Positions 1 to 14,200 of a stretch of DNA of 64,000 bases are shown here, piece by piece. The position numbers were made by a program, and so were the translations under genes. Source of the DNA: Clavelina lepadiformis (Eukaryota > Chordata > Ascidiacea > Aplousobranchia > Clavelinidae); assembly GCF_947623445.1 (NCBI RefSeq), contig NC_135244.1, positions 15,004,860 to 15,068,859 on the forward strand. The letters are read 5' to 3'. The notes under the pieces were generated by a model. The model saw only the letters and a list, made by a program, of their open reading frames with translations, ran no database searches and was not told where the DNA came from. Position 1 is the stretch's first letter; every line of letters begins with the position of its first letter.

Positions 1-497
1 GTCTATTTACTTTATTGAAATGGTTTTCGTTTTTCAAGGGTTGGTATTTTGACGCATTAATAATACACTAGAGTAGAAACCCGGTTTAATGTGCACCTCA
101 CTATCATAACTGCTTAAATGTGATCCATAATATCTTTTTTGTAGTGCAATGTTTAGCATTCTGTTCCACTAACGCAATCACGCACGCAGTGTTGTACAAA
201 CTAACTAGTTCTGCAAGTGATCATTAATCATCAGTTCAATGTTTTGTGTAGTACATTTATCTTGAGACATTTTCATTGCTTGGAATTTGTTGCAACAGCA
301 CAAACTCTAGACACAATGCCTAGTTACTCAGCATCACCATACCAGTGTTTAGCATGTTGGTGCACTGGCAATCCTGCGAGTATTGTAAACATCGGTAACA
401 ATAGCAGCAACATTAGTAACACTGGATATTTAGAGGAATCCTACTTCCATATATATTTTTACTTTGAAGTTTTCGCACAATCCATTTCTGTATGCAG
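1..497. other. Non-coding or intronic stretch before a terminal exon
   Basis: I see no exon I can defend here. A TGG..TGCGAG-type stretch near 335-391 ends in a possible GT donor and could be a short upstream exon, but its frame does not join the next exon convincingly. The last bases, around 480-497, form a pyrimidine-rich run ending in CAG, which is the acceptor for the exon at 498. Confidence 0.4.
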
Positions 498-695
498 AAC
501 CCAAAGAACCTCAATATTGACTACCAAGCTGGAGATTTTGGCGCTGAAGAAAGTACTGGTATCACAGCATCTAGTCGTTCACCGAAGAGAAAACTATCCA
601 GTGAAGAAATCCCCATGGAAATTGGGAGTCCAACAAAGAGGGCCAAGTATAGTGACGATGAAGATACAAACATGGAATCTGCTGAACACAGCTGA
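498..695 (+). CDS. Last coding exon of an unidentified nuclear-looking protein (partial)
   Basis: An open frame of 65 codons follows a good acceptor (a pyrimidine run then TGTATGCAG) and ends in TGA at 693-695. The peptide is hydrophilic: it starts NPKNLNIDYQAGDF, then has a Ser/Lys-rich part (SPKRKLSSEE), a basic cluster resembling a nuclear localisation signal (SPTKRAKYSDDED) and an acidic tail ending ESAEHS. I do not recognise the family. The composition suggests the disordered C-terminus of a nuclear protein, which is inference. A second frame is also open across this region and continues to about 747, but its peptide has no comparable charge pattern. Earlier exons are either outside the window or not recognisable. 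Confidence 0.4.
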   Translation, partial: NPKNLNIDYQAGDFGAEESTGITASSRSPKRKLSSEEIPMEIGSPTKRAKYSDDEDTNMESAEHS

Positions 696-3451
696 ATTAT
701 CAAAACATGTTGCTCTGTATGAAGTAAGTAGCGCATCACTACAATAATAGACTAAACGTTCTTCATTGGTAAAATGTCACATTGCCTGCTCTGCTACACA
801 ACATCCTGCTTTTGTAGTGATGCGCACAACACACAACATCCTTTGTAATGCTTCAGAAGGTGTCATTCATACGTTGTGTGTTCCAGTGTAACGTTGTGAT
901 TGCCATAGAGTTTTTATACATTCAAAAATAGCGGCCCTTGATCTAGCCAAAATCCAGATTTGATTTATTTTGATAGTAAATAGACCTCATACTTGTCCAT
1001 TGTTTTATATTAATCCTGCGGTGCAATCATTCACATATACAGCGATTGGAGATGGCCAAGGTAGAATTTCAAAAACATAGGTATTGAATCTAAAGTTCTA
1101 AACTGTGTAGTTTTGCGAATCCTGGGATTCGAAAATCTTTTGTTACGTATCAGACCACTTACGTCTTTCTCCTTCATGCAAGAACGAACGAAATACGCAT
1201 GTACGTGTATGAACTTCTGACGATAAACATTTTTCTCGTTTATGGTTTCAACATAGTTCATGTGCACCTTCTTAGGCTGTGCTTATTGTTGCAGGTGGGT
1301 AAATAACGGAAAAGTTCGGTTGCGGTGACGTAGCGGCATGACGTTGATTAAATTTTATTATCATGTACTAGATACATGGCCAAGGCGTGATTGATCTTGT
1401 ATAACGTCGACAATGTTTTTGTCTAGACCCCAAGCTATCAGTGGGCTACTTGGTATTGTCATTATCTATTTCACACGTAACAACTAACTTTGCCACGTTA
1501 CGTCAAGCTCACGTTTTGCACAGATAAAAAGAGGAAAAAGAAAAAACATGTGACGTACCAGTATGAAAATAGACAGTTGTAGCACAGACAACCAAACCAA
1601 TTATGCCGAAAAAAGATTAATTCGTTTCCGCTGATGTATTATTAAAAAACTAAGCATTTGTAACAACACTTCGATGCCATGCATACGATCAAAAGACATG
1701 TTCGTAGAATGAATACACAAGTGCCAAAACAGTAGAAATACTTTTTGTTTTTATTTATTCTATGTAAAGTCGCAACTCCCAACCTTTTGGTCAGAAGACA
1801 AGTTGCGAATGTGTCATCAAAGAAACATTTAGTTGGTTTCATAATTTTGTGGAAATAAGCATACATGATAGAAAGCATATAGAAATACATGTGTTGAGTG
1901 TTCAGGGCATTTATAGTGCTTAAACGGAGGCAATTAACAAAGTTGATGTCTACAAAAGCGTATTTTAATTACGCCGTCCGTCGCTAAATTTCTTGGGCAA
2001 ATAGCCCAACAGCGTTGCTTCTTTCGAAGTATTGTAGTATGTAACAATTCTGCACAGTAGAAATAGGTATGGCTTATAAACCCACTGCTGCTTCTTAGGA
2101 CTTGCATTTACCGCTTCAGAAGTGGCCTTATATTTCTTCAGCACTTTCGGGGTTTTCAAACAACATAGTTAAATAAAAGTGCCGCTGAGTGCTGGATAGT
2201 TCAGGACTTAAGATTGTTTTACTTGCATTAAATTGCATTTTGTTGACATTGTTGCAACTCATTAGATATGAAACGTTTAGATTCGAAATTCTAGAATTAC
2301 TATATCTATTCTAGAAATCATTAGGATTCTACTTTGGCCATCCCTAACAGCGACATTTGCCTGGGTGCATAAACAATAGTTTGAATTTGAGATGAAGTAT
2401 TTTTGCTCTTTTGAAATTCTAGTATATCTCAGTGGCACTGCATTATAAGCAGATATGATTATTTGATGAACTAAAAAACCAAAAATTTCTCAACACTACT
2501 TGAAGCCATTGCACTTTACACATCGCACGTTTCCAGTTTTTTAATTTAAATAAAATTCATTGTTTTTGAAAAAATGATTTAGAAGACGCTTAATAAATCA
2601 ACCAAACCAGGTGAAAAATTGAAAAGGCATCAGAAACAAATAGTAAATACGCCCAGTGACCTGATATAGAAGTAAGACTTCTGAAACTTGACGCTGGCCA
2701 GCAAAATCTTATTTAAATATGGTTAGTGTTGGAATTCCAGGATCAAATTTGGGAAATGAGAATATTGGAAACGGGGTGCAACATAAGAAAAACACCTATA
2801 AACGAAGACTTTACGACGTTTAGACTATTTACGATTTGTCATACGTCGGTATGTAGCGATATTCTAGATAATCGTAACGTAATTATAAACGTTACATATA
2901 ATTCTATCCAACTTATTTCTGGCATTTTTGCACCTACTATAGAACATGTTGCATATCGAATTTTCACTACTTTTTTCACAAATGTATAAACCGCTTGTAA
3001 CTTGTGACAGCTTGGGTTGTGACTTGAGTCTAGTTTAACGAAATTTCCAGGTCAACACAAGTCAAGTCAGGCTTTTTAAACCACAAAACACATGTCAGGT
3101 CTTTGCAAAAACCTGACTTTCCAGAGTAACTTTCTATCTCTGGCAGGTGGGAAGAACAGGTGGAGGAGCATGCTGGTAAGGCTAAGGCTGCTGTGTCATA
3201 GGCAGCTGTAAGCCCTCCTCGACATCTCCGATCATCGTTCGTTAGCATGTGTGTTATTGTGCTGTAACTACAACGGTTAGCATCGCAACTTTCTCAACGC
3301 ACAGTTAATGGCAAAAAAATAACAATACAATCTTGGATCATAAGAATGACCTGATCTACGGTTGATCGCCCATTCCGAAAGCATGCCCGTGGTCGATCAA
3401 CGATCCAGTGTTCGAGGATTTTGAGTGAAACACACAAGAGAGATATTAAGT
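696..3451. other. Intergenic stretch, no gene seen
   Basis: The region is AT-rich with stops in all frames. A few open frames of 60-90 codons (around 1031-1267, 1642-1890 and 2726-2989) have no splice context and no recognisable peptide. A CTTGACTTGAGTC-like repeat patch at about 3010-3115 matches patches at 12.6 kb and 23.3 kb. Confidence 0.5.
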
Positions 3452-4010
3452 CAGGGCTCTTCAACTTTTTCCCACTCGTGCACCTTTCAACTGTGATGTT
3501 TGGATTTCATGCACCCTGATGATTGAAATACCTTAATAAACACACAGAAGACTTTTTTTTTATCTGTTTCTTAAACGTATATTAAAACCATCAACTCTGC
3601 ATAAAGGTTCTTGCACAAGCACCTTCAAATGACAATTAACTAGGATTGAAAAAAAGTAGCGATTAACAACTGTAAACTAAAACAGGTCCATACCTTTTTG
3701 TTTTAATCCATTGGTTGCAATCCCCATGATTGAATGAAAACAAATAGTGAACAGGGTTAGCGCAGAAAAAAATGAGTATGGTTAACTAAGTAAATAGGCC
3801 TAAGGCTAATGAAAAAAAAATAAACAAATAAAATTTATCATGACTCAATGACTTTTCTGCTGTTGCAAATTTTCCACCAATAAGTCATAGCGAGGAATTA
3901 GTTCCGTTTCAAGTGCTTCTCGCATTAAATGGCAGATTTTCTGGATTGAGTTTCTTGTCTTGCTTTTTATTTTACTTAAGCTTGAAAACCCACTTTCACA
4001 CAAGTTTGTT
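3452..4010 (-). mobile_element. Decayed 3' end of a hAT transposon
   Basis: Read on the minus strand, 4010 to 3845 encodes a peptide of about 55 codons ending in a stop. It contains TNLCESGFSSLSKIKSKTRN, then REALETELIPRYDLL and QQQKSH. This is the pattern of the hAT-family C-terminal dimerisation region of ZBED5/Charlie-type transposases (CE.GFS.L..IK, R.AL.....PR.D.L, Q..SH). About 390 bp further on, at 3452, lies a terminus CAGGGCTCTTCAAC of hAT type. I found no matching opposite terminus or TSD, so the element is truncated. It is not a functional gene. Confidence 0.6.
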
Positions 4011-5670
4011 GAGGGTATGTGAACCAGTAGGGGAAGAGTTTGAGGAGTTAGGCTTGTAAGTGCTCGATTTCTTCACTTATCACTGTAGCTGAAAGAAAGG
4101 CGATTAAACAGTTGGAGAGAGGAATGTCTTGCCGTGTTATAAATACTTCAATCGGGCCCGGGAAAAGTTAATTATTCGGGATCGAATAATTAATTTCCGT
4201 CCTGCTATGGTAGTAGAAACCAAACTTGAAGGTACGCATGTATGGGGCCTAGAAAAATAAAAACCATAGTATTCAAAACAGTGACTAAAGTGAACTAAAA
4301 CATAACAGCAACAAAGGAATCAAGACAAGCGCTGAAGAGATAAAAATTTTCATATGCTGAAAACCGTAATCTATAACGAAAGATGCTCCTCTGGTGATAG
4401 AATTCGTTTTTATGTCCCAACGTTTCGCAGACTTATGCGCGCGGGAAATCAGGGCAGATTGTAATAATACAGTAAAAAATGTTTCCTTCTATTGTAATCT
4501 GCTCTAACGAAACTCTCTCGTATGGATCTGCAATTAAATCACAAGAGGAGCATTTTTTGTTGTTAAAATTATGCCTAATGACAAACATAGTATTTTTAAA
4601 CGTTATCAATGTTACTATGACAACTTAGTAAATGTTTGGGGTATTCCCCTTGTATCACAATCAGAAGACCATATAATCAACAGAGAAGAGGTTAACTAAA
4701 TCTTGCAGTAAGAACTGGTTGGTCACTCACCCCACTGACTCAGCCAGTTTTTGTGTTAAATTAACAACTGTAAAAAATAGCTTCTCCAACACAATTTTTT
4801 CCGGTGGAATAGTGGAAGTCAAAATAAAAATAACCAGAAACCCCATACTGAAATGGACTCCTAGTTTATGACGACTTTTTATTAAAGATTATGATAAGAC
4901 ATATGCTATAAGAAAAAGGGAAATAATAAATAATAGTTGCAATAAACCAGTTAGAAAGGGGTGTATCAAAAACAAACAAGGCCCTACAGGCTATGGCTTG
5001 GACAATTGACTATTGTAGTCATAGATATTCATCAAGACTAACATGTGACATGTACCCGAGATGTCAGCTGTTCGTCTAAACACTAAAGCATGTCTATATC
5101 TGGTTTAATTTTTATGAAATTTTTGTTGGACGTTAATCTAAACAGTGGCTGCGATACTGCAAGTTTATTAAAGGTATTCGGTGGACTCTTGACCCTTATT
5201 GATCATGACGTCAATTCATGACAATGAACCTGATTCAACTGTCTATGAAACGAGGGTGTCATACCTAATGCTCCTTGAAGAAAAGCAACGAGCATTAAGC
5301 AAAAAGGCTTTGTTACACAGGTTAGAACCACCATAAAGAGTAAAATGATTTAGCGTATCTTTATTTGTATGGCTCATGTAAGGTGATATAAAATATTGTG
5401 CCAACTTGTGTTTCAGACATAAATTTTAATTGATGGTCTATTAATCTCACTTTGATGATTTGTGTTTTCATTAACCACGGATAGACTAGTTGAGCATCAC
5501 AGTATGTTAACCAAGTAGACAGTGTTGTTTAATATAGTTGTATTATTGGTTCATATAAAAAATGATTAACTGCTTCCAGAAACATTCCAAGAGATGCTTT
5601 CAATATCACTGTAAAATTAAACACAACATTGAGCAAAACGCATTGTGCGTTGTGGTGAGCGGTTTACGTA
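4011..5670. other. Intergenic stretch, one hairpin, no gene seen
   Basis: No exon is recognisable. A near-perfect inverted repeat lies at about 4161-4198, with core arms of 11 bp (TTAATTATTCG and its complement) around a GGAT loop and extended arms GGAAA/TTTCC. The remainder is AT-rich and non-repetitive by eye. Confidence 0.4.
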
Positions 5671-5678
5671 ATCTAGAA

Positions 5679-6126
5679 CAGTGCTCTTCAACAGGGGTTC
5701 CGCGAGTTTCCAGGGTTCCGCGAGGGTTCCTCGTTTATTTAGGGAAATTGATTTCTTGCTTCAGTATTTTGATGCGTCATTCCGATTTTTTTCAGATCAC
5801 TGTACCGCATTCATACTCCAAGTAGGCCAGTTTGTTAAACAAGAAGTTGAGTGCAGTCAACAACCCAATAAAACATTGATATAATTGTTGCGTCACTTGC
5901 TGTTAACAAGAACGTTATTGTTGCATCACAGTCATAGGATGTTGCCGATGTACAGATCACAAAAGTACAAGCAGACTGAGTAGAGAGTACAGACTTGTGT
6001 AATAACGAAATATTTTATTTTCTGACCAAGCAATTTGTAACTTCTAAACTTTTGTTAGTGGGGTTCCGTGACAAACGCGAAAGTACATGAGGGGTTCCGC
6101 GTTGACAAAAAGGTTGAAGAGCACTG
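5679..6126. mobile_element. hAT non-autonomous element with 8 bp TSD
   Basis: The ends are inverted copies: CAGTGCTCTTCAAC on the left and GTTGAAGAGCACTG on the right. The flanks are a perfect 8 bp duplication, ATCTAGAA, at 5671-5678 and 6127-6134. Inside the ends GGGGTTCCGCG motifs are repeated. There is no transposase; the internal open frames encode nothing recognisable. An 8 bp TSD with CAG...CTG ends is the hAT signature. Confidence 0.85.
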
Positions 6127-6437
6127 ATCTAGAAGCAATAGAAAATGAAGCGTGTACTAAAACAAGATCCAAAATATAGCATATGTAAAAGCAATCAAAA
6201 ATATCTTTAACAAGTTGATTTATGATTAAATCAATCTTACTGTGCCCTTCATTATATATAATTTAAATTGGTAATCTTTTGTGGAAAGCATGGCATGGGC
6301 ACAGCTAAAATATCTTGCTTATTGTATACATTTGTATACGTATTGTATACGTCTTCATACTGGTATTGTTTACTTTTCGCCATTGGCTGTCTGGAAGAAA
6401 GAGAATGATGCTTACCTTGTTACAGCATAATAGGCCT

Positions 6438-6937
6438 CAGGGGTGCTCAAAATAATATTTATATTTATTCCACTTTTTCTTTTCTCGAAATAGATTATTT
6501 CCATTGAAGCTTTCAAAGAATAAATAATTCGTTCAGTGTTTGACAATAAATTATTCTTCACTAAACAAATTATTTTCTACAACATGATTTATTCATCGTC
6601 GTCATTACCAACTACATTCATTATCTTGTTGACCTCACTGACTCCCCACAGTTGTTTGTTTGCATGTAGAAACAATTGCGACTCAAAGTTAGAAGGAGTG
6701 AGTCGTTTTGATGACATTGACATTGATGATATTGAGTCGTTTTGATGACATGGTTAACTTAAATTAACTTAATACCGTAACTTAAGTAAAATGAATTATT
6801 TTGAAGCTAGCCGAATAAATAATTCTGAAAGAAAAGAATGAAAAATAAATAATTCTGATCGAAAAAACAGAAAAATAAATTATTCTCGAGGAATTATTTA
6901 AATATATTTAAATAAAATATATTTTTGAGCAGGTCTG
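6438..6937. mobile_element. hAT non-autonomous element, AT-rich, 8 bp TSD
   Basis: The left end is CAGGGGTGCTCAAAAT and the right end, reverse-complemented, is CAGACCTGCTCAAAAA. The flanking duplication ATAGGCCT occurs at 6430-6437 and 6938-6945. The interior carries repeated AATAAATAATTC-type motifs in both orientations, plus a short tandem copy of GAGTCGTTTTGATGACAT near 6700-6750. There is no coding capacity I believe in. Confidence 0.8.
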
Positions 6938-7111
6938 ATAGGCCTATAACAAGAAATATGGTCACAAACAATTGACAAACAGGGTAAAAGTGGGAAATCC
7001 CTGAGAGCTTAAAATATGCAAGAAGATTACAGTGGTGCTATAGCTCTGATATAACTATATGCTATAACTTTGATTACAGCTGCAGCGGTGCTATAATTTT
7101 GGTAGGTTAGC

Positions 7112-7131
7112 ATGGACACTAAACCTGAAAA
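7112..7131 (+). CDS. Possible first coding exon of the TEX47-like gene
   Basis: ATG at 7112 opens six codons (MDTKPE) plus two bases, followed by a weak donor GTGTTT. The phase fits the acceptor at 7399 exactly and would give a start MDTKPEKLVFISKL. This is the only fitting start I found upstream, but the donor is poor and the exon is tiny, so the assignment is tentative. Confidence 0.35.
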
Positions 7132-7398
7132 GTGTTTATGTCAACAGAAATAATTAACTAAAAACAACCTGCCCTTTTCAGGTTGTGCAGATGATTTGCT
7201 AACAAAAAACCACTGTATAAGCGTATCTGTAGTACATAACTATTTTACCTACATAAAATAGGGGGGTCCATCAATGGTAGTTTGCAATTCATAAATGCTC
7301 TGTCTCCTTTGTCCAATTGGGAGTTCATTTCGTTTTACAAGAATGTTTAAAGGAATTTATAGCCTACGTATATTTATTCCTTAACATGGAATTTATAG

Positions 7399-9622
7399 AT
7401 TGGTATTTATATCGAAGCTTTCTTCAGAACTTTCAGACAAAAGAAAACTTGGAGAATATTATGAGGAATTATTTGAAAAACTTGAGGTAAGTTATCTTTA
7501 GAATGCAAAAACAGTTCGTTCATATTTGGTAATACACAGAGCCAATATGTTGATGTAGTTTCAAAATTTTTTTAACTCGGATTTTGTTTAGAATGAACAT
7601 AAAGCGGAAGGGGTTTCAGGCATACTTCTTATTTATCCTGGTTATGTAGTCCATCTGATCGAGACGTCGAGTGACATTTTATACGATATTCTTCGTGATC
7701 TTGACCAGTTGGCCAGTAAAAACAGCCCATTAATGACAGAACCTAAAATATTAACAATCAGTCATGATGTTCCCACCAGGTAACCTAGTAGTATAATTTA
7801 GTATGCATGCCTATATCAAAGTGAATAAGAAACGAATAGTTTGCAACCTTTAGATTGTACCAACAGTGGAGCTTCAGAATTTTGAATATCAGTTCAGGAC
7901 GTGATGAATACGAGGTACATGCAATAACAATAGTAACAGATTTCCATTTATTCCATAATTTGTGATGTAAATGATGGCATCTGCATCATGTTTAAACTTT
8001 CTTTAGTCATTTAGCTTTTCCCAAAATACAGAATTATTTGAAATAGTTTTGCATATAATTTTTCCGTTGTTTAAAATGTCAAAAGCATCACTGTAATATT
8101 GCAGTATCATATCAGTATTTCTAGAGAAAATTCTGGACACTAAAATGATAAAGTTTTATCTAAGTAACAAATATTGCTATCAGTGTCAACTAAAAGCCCA
8201 TCATAACAAAAACATTTAGTCATTTCTAAAACAAAATTTGATATGATGTTATTCATCAATAGTATGATGTATTAAATAGGCACTTCCCGACTAATTTTCA
8301 TTCCAAACGGCCAATCAAATGTTGGACTTGTTTATTAGACCAGGGTTAGCAACCACCAGGCCGCAGCCCAGTGCCAGTTCGTGAGAAATTTTTACTGGGC
8401 TGCGCGGAAACAATATATCAGTACAGAAAGAATGTTTTATAAGTGTGGGGCCCATTGCCAACAAAATTCAGGTGAACAACCTTAATCATCATAATTGGTT
8501 CTGTAGTCGTAACAATGGACATTGTTTTTGGTAATGTGTGGTCTAGTTTTTTACTAGAAGCTGATTGAGGCATTGAAGTCATGATCAATCAATCAATCAA
8601 TCAGTGTCATGGGGACTGATGAATTGTAATAAATTTGTATGTCCCAAACATTTCTTATTTTTTGAGAACCTATCCGCAAAATAATACCTGATATAAGCGA
8701 GTCCATAGTGTGAAAAAGGTTACCGACCCCTGTATTAGACAATAATTTAAATGTAGAGTACACTACTTCACTGTTGCATTTGATGTCAGTGCATGACCAC
8801 CAAACACACCTACATCATAAATGTAACAAACAGTGTTCTTACTCGAAACCAATAAAAACAAAAATTTCTGTTGCAATTTGTGACTGCTTAAAATGATCAT
8901 CAAACCGCTCAAGCTTATATTTGCAACATTAGGCCACCAACTTGCCAGGGAACTAGAGTTTGTGAAGCTTATTATGATGGAATATGTGCTTGCTAAGCCT
9001 TTTTTCCAAAAACGATGTTTTCAAAATGCATTGTATTTTTGTACGTATAATATGTATAGGTTTGCATGTCGGGGAATGCCTATATTATTTCTCACTGTGT
9101 GTAGGTAATTACACTTTTGCAGCTACCTTGGTTATTACTGTAATAACAATCCTTTCTTATATTGACTGCTTAAATAAATTTTTACTGACATATGGCGTTG
9201 GTTTTAGGGAAAGGAAGGTGTTAATGAATTAGTTGTTGAAACAGTGACACTGTTACTTAAGCTTGGTGTATACATTTTGAAGACACCAAAACTCAACGTA
9301 AGTTCATCTTTTTGGTGTAACTAATTAATAATCTATATGCTACCAATAATTGCCACGACTGCTCAATCCTAGCTATTATATACTATTAGCAAGTGTAAAC
9401 CTCAATTAACGTACAGTACAAAATTTTCAGGTGAAAGACAACTTGCATGAAAGTGTTCCAGAATTACTGATCCCACAGGACCAAATTGGATATTTACTAC
9501 AGCGACCGGAACTAGATTCTCCGGCCATGTTTCTGAAGACATTTGACAACCCAGTTGATACTGTGCTTGATAGTGAGCTAGTATGGCCAGTGGCAGAAAA
9601 TATTGCAGTTGATATGAAGTAA
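7399..9622 (+). CDS. TEX47: TEX47-like protein, BLUF-related fold
   Basis: Five exons join in frame: 7399-7486, 7592-7779, 7854-7914, 9208-9297 and 9431-9622, all with AG/GT borders. The stop is TAA at 9620-9622. With the tentative first exon the protein is about 212 residues, somewhat shorter than vertebrate TEX47 (C7orf62). Exon one gives LVFISKLSSELSDKRKLGEY and exon two EGVSGILLIYPGYVVHLIET followed by SSDILYDILRDL. That strand-helix-strand pattern (IS.LS...., GV.G.LL.YP.....L.E....) is the TEX47 pattern and resembles a BLUF domain. The Tyr, Asn and Gln that hold flavin in bacterial BLUF photoreceptors are not at the expected places, so light sensing is unlikely. TEX47 is testis-enriched in mammals and its biochemical role is unknown. 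A hAT element sits in the third intron. Confidence 0.75.
8341..8732. mobile_element. hAT non-autonomous element in a TEX47 intron, 8 bp TSD
   Basis: The left end CAGGGTTAGCAACC and right end GGTTACCGACCCCTG are flanked by the duplication TATTAGAC at 8333-8340 and 8733-8740. The interior has a GGCCGC-rich segment and a run of TCAA units near 8583. It lies between the exons ending 7914 and starting 9208. It is of the CAGGGGTCGGCAACC type, like the element at 13859. Confidence 0.85.
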
Positions 9623-10192
9623 CTGAACGCCAAACAATGCTTTTTGAAATAGTATCGCACTGGTCACGCCTTAAGTACGAATACATTTTAAGCTAATATG
9701 TTTAAAAATACAAATATTTATTTTCATACCGTAATTTTCATGTAAAATTTATTGCAGAAAAGGCCGAAATTGAAAATTTTTATTTAGTCAAAGTTCATAT
9801 TATATTGACAACTACATGCCATATTAAATACTGTACGAGTATTTACCTATTTCTTAACGATTAGCTCACAAATTTTAGTACATTTCGCTTTTTCCTCATC
9901 AAAACTTTCTGCACATTTACAATCATTAGTGTAAACGTTACAACATACACTAAAATAATAATCCAGGGTACAAGTGGATTGTAAAACAAATCTTGCTAAT
10001 TTAAAGAAGAATGTATATTTTGTCTTATGGCCATCCACAATAACTAGCATCCAGTTAGACTTAGACTGAATTCATTCATGGCAGCGTTGCAAAGGTATGG
10101 ATGGCAAAATAACAGAAGTTGCAAGCCATGAACAGGTAAGTGCGATGACATAAAATCCCTGCACACTGCTGGGTCCGACAAGTAATAGATAA
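9623..10192. other. Gap between convergent TEX47-like and PPIH genes
   Basis: This stretch should hold the 3' UTRs of both flanking genes. TTTATT at 9717-9722 would read AATAAA on the minus strand and could serve PPIH, though it is about 470 bp past its stop. No clear AATAAA for the plus-strand gene is visible. An open frame at 9847-10050 on the minus strand has no support. Confidence 0.35.
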
Positions 10193-12298
<2,106 letters not shown>

Positions 12299-13850
12299 AG
12301 TACTGCAGTAATCAGAAATTTTCAAGTGAAGTGAGTTTTGGATTTTTAACTAAATGTTATCCTGCAAAAGATGCAAGAACAACAGTAGAAATCTGAAATT
12401 ACCACCGTGACAATGCCTAAGACAGCTGAAAAAATTTGGCGTGTAGAGCAAACTACATCAATCAATACCACAACCAATTATTACACTACAGTATGTTTAG
12501 TTCACAATTGAAAAATTGGAAACATAATCTGAGGACATTTTTATTACTCATGTGTGCACAACAGCCAACAATTAAGAAAATAATTATCAGTATCTTGATT
12601 ATGAGTCTAGTCAGTGAATCGACTCAAGTCTCATTCAAATCATTCTTTACAAAGACTTGACTTAACTCAAGTCTTATATGTGAAATGATTTGACTTGAGT
12701 CTTAGGCGATACAAAACTTGACTTGTGACTCATGTTTGAGGACTTGGTTACGACTCTGATAATTATGCAATAACTAATACTTGCATTTGCTGAATATATT
12801 CTGAGTGACTTAAACAAACATGGAAGTCTGGTTAGCAGGGCTTGTAACCATTGTTATTGGTAAATAAATCTTATATATTTGAGCTGTTCATATTGTCCCA
12901 AGCTTGCATTGTGCACAAACATGGGCTAAGGTTTCTCTTTCAACTTTGGTGGCATTAAACCAGTGTCAGACATACACAGTTACACACGATATATTGACAG
13001 CCATATTGTTTTAATTACATAAAAATAATTATAAATTTTTATACAGAATCTCCCTATAATCAAGTGTGGATATGATGATCTAAATAACAGTGTTTTACGA
13101 AAAGATAATTCAGCAAAGTTCTCAAATCAATTAGAATGCTTTAAATTTTCAAAAATTTATGTTTCACCCTAAAAAGCATCATCAGTTTTTGTAACGGACA
13201 ATACAGCAGTAAAATTAACTATCATTTAAGTAACAAAATTTAAAATTATTGACAATTTGAAATATAATTAACAAAATTACTGCGAAATGAAAAATGTTTT
13301 AAGTTTAATATTGGCATATAATGTAATTTGCCGGCTACTCTAATTGCCGTTTAGATTAGCATAGCCTCTTTCTTATATACGATCTGGGTAGCAAGATTTT
13401 TTTGATCGCTTATATGTAACAATGGAAATTGTGGGCCCACTTTGATTCTTAGTTGAACGCCACGCTTTCGGGGAATTGCATTGCAAAAATATCGCTCAGG
13501 TGGATAGCATATGAAATTCTATACAAAGCAAATAAAAAAATTGTAAAAGTGTTGCCTAGTTTTTATTTAGAGCGTTTTGAACCCTTTGCATTGGTTTTGT
13601 TTCATGAGGCCACGTTATATGATTAGTGTAGTATGCGACGGGAAATACGAAAGAGTTTGCTGGTATCTGCAGCGCATGCTATATATATAATAATTCTATT
13701 CAGATTACTGCTAGTGTATTATTTTGAACTTTGTTTGAAATGCATGTCAAAATTACTTTGAAATGCATGTCAAGTACACAACCACAGGATGCCTTTGTAC
13801 GCTAGACCCCAGCTTCTCAAATTGTGACGTTATCTGGTTGTACACTTATA
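12299..13850. other. PPIH upstream region, repeats, no gene seen
   Basis: The PPIH promoter should lie just above 12298, but I see no decisive element. From 12604 to about 12755 there is a patch of repeated ACTTGACTTGAGTC-like units in both orientations (GACTCAAGTC, TTGACTTGAGTC, TTGACTTGTGACTC). At 13734-13771 the 18 bp unit TTTGAAATGCATGTCAA-like occurs twice in tandem. No convincing coding frame is present. Confidence 0.45.
12604..12755. repeat. CTTGACTTGAGTC repeat patch
   Basis: Several copies of TTGACTTGAGTC and its complement GACTCAAGTC occur within 150 bp. Related patches lie at about 3010-3115 and 23290-23445, so this is a dispersed family. Its class cannot be decided from these copies. 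Confidence 0.6.
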
Positions 13851-13858
13851 TACTAGAC

Positions 13859-14200
13859 CAGGGGTCGGCAACCTACGGCCCGCGGGCCGGATCCGGCCCG
13901 CCATGCGAAATCGTCCGGCCCGAGACATATTAATTAGTTATCACAAGAATACGGCCCGCCGTGTCTTATTGAGTTTCAAACTGTAGTGTTAGCATTTAGC
14001 AATTATAGTATTAATGAAAATTCCGGCCCGCCAAAGAGTTGTACGCTCGACATTTGGCCCGTGACTAGCAAAAGGTTGCCGACCCCTGATTTAAGGGTAA
14101 GATATTCGCGTTTCAGAAAAGCTGTCCCGGCAGTTACGGCCCGCCAGTATATTTTATTTTATCAAATTGGCCCGCGGCTCAAAAAGGTTGCCGACCCCTG
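13859..14200. mobile_element. hAT non-autonomous element with doubled right end
   Basis: The left end CAGGGGTCGGCAACC and right end GGTTGCCGACCCCTG are flanked by a perfect duplication, TACTAGAC, at 13851-13858 and 14201-14208. The interior is rich in CGGCCCGC motifs. A second complete copy of the right end, GGTTGCCGACCCCTG, lies inside at 14074-14088. The element therefore appears to carry two right termini 112 bp apart. Confidence 0.85.

Noticed and set aside
217..747. Long open frame of 176 codons at the left edge
   Set aside because: Its peptide has no domain pattern. The exon at 498-695 in another frame has a proper acceptor, a coherent charge pattern and a stop, so the longer frame looks like its shadow.
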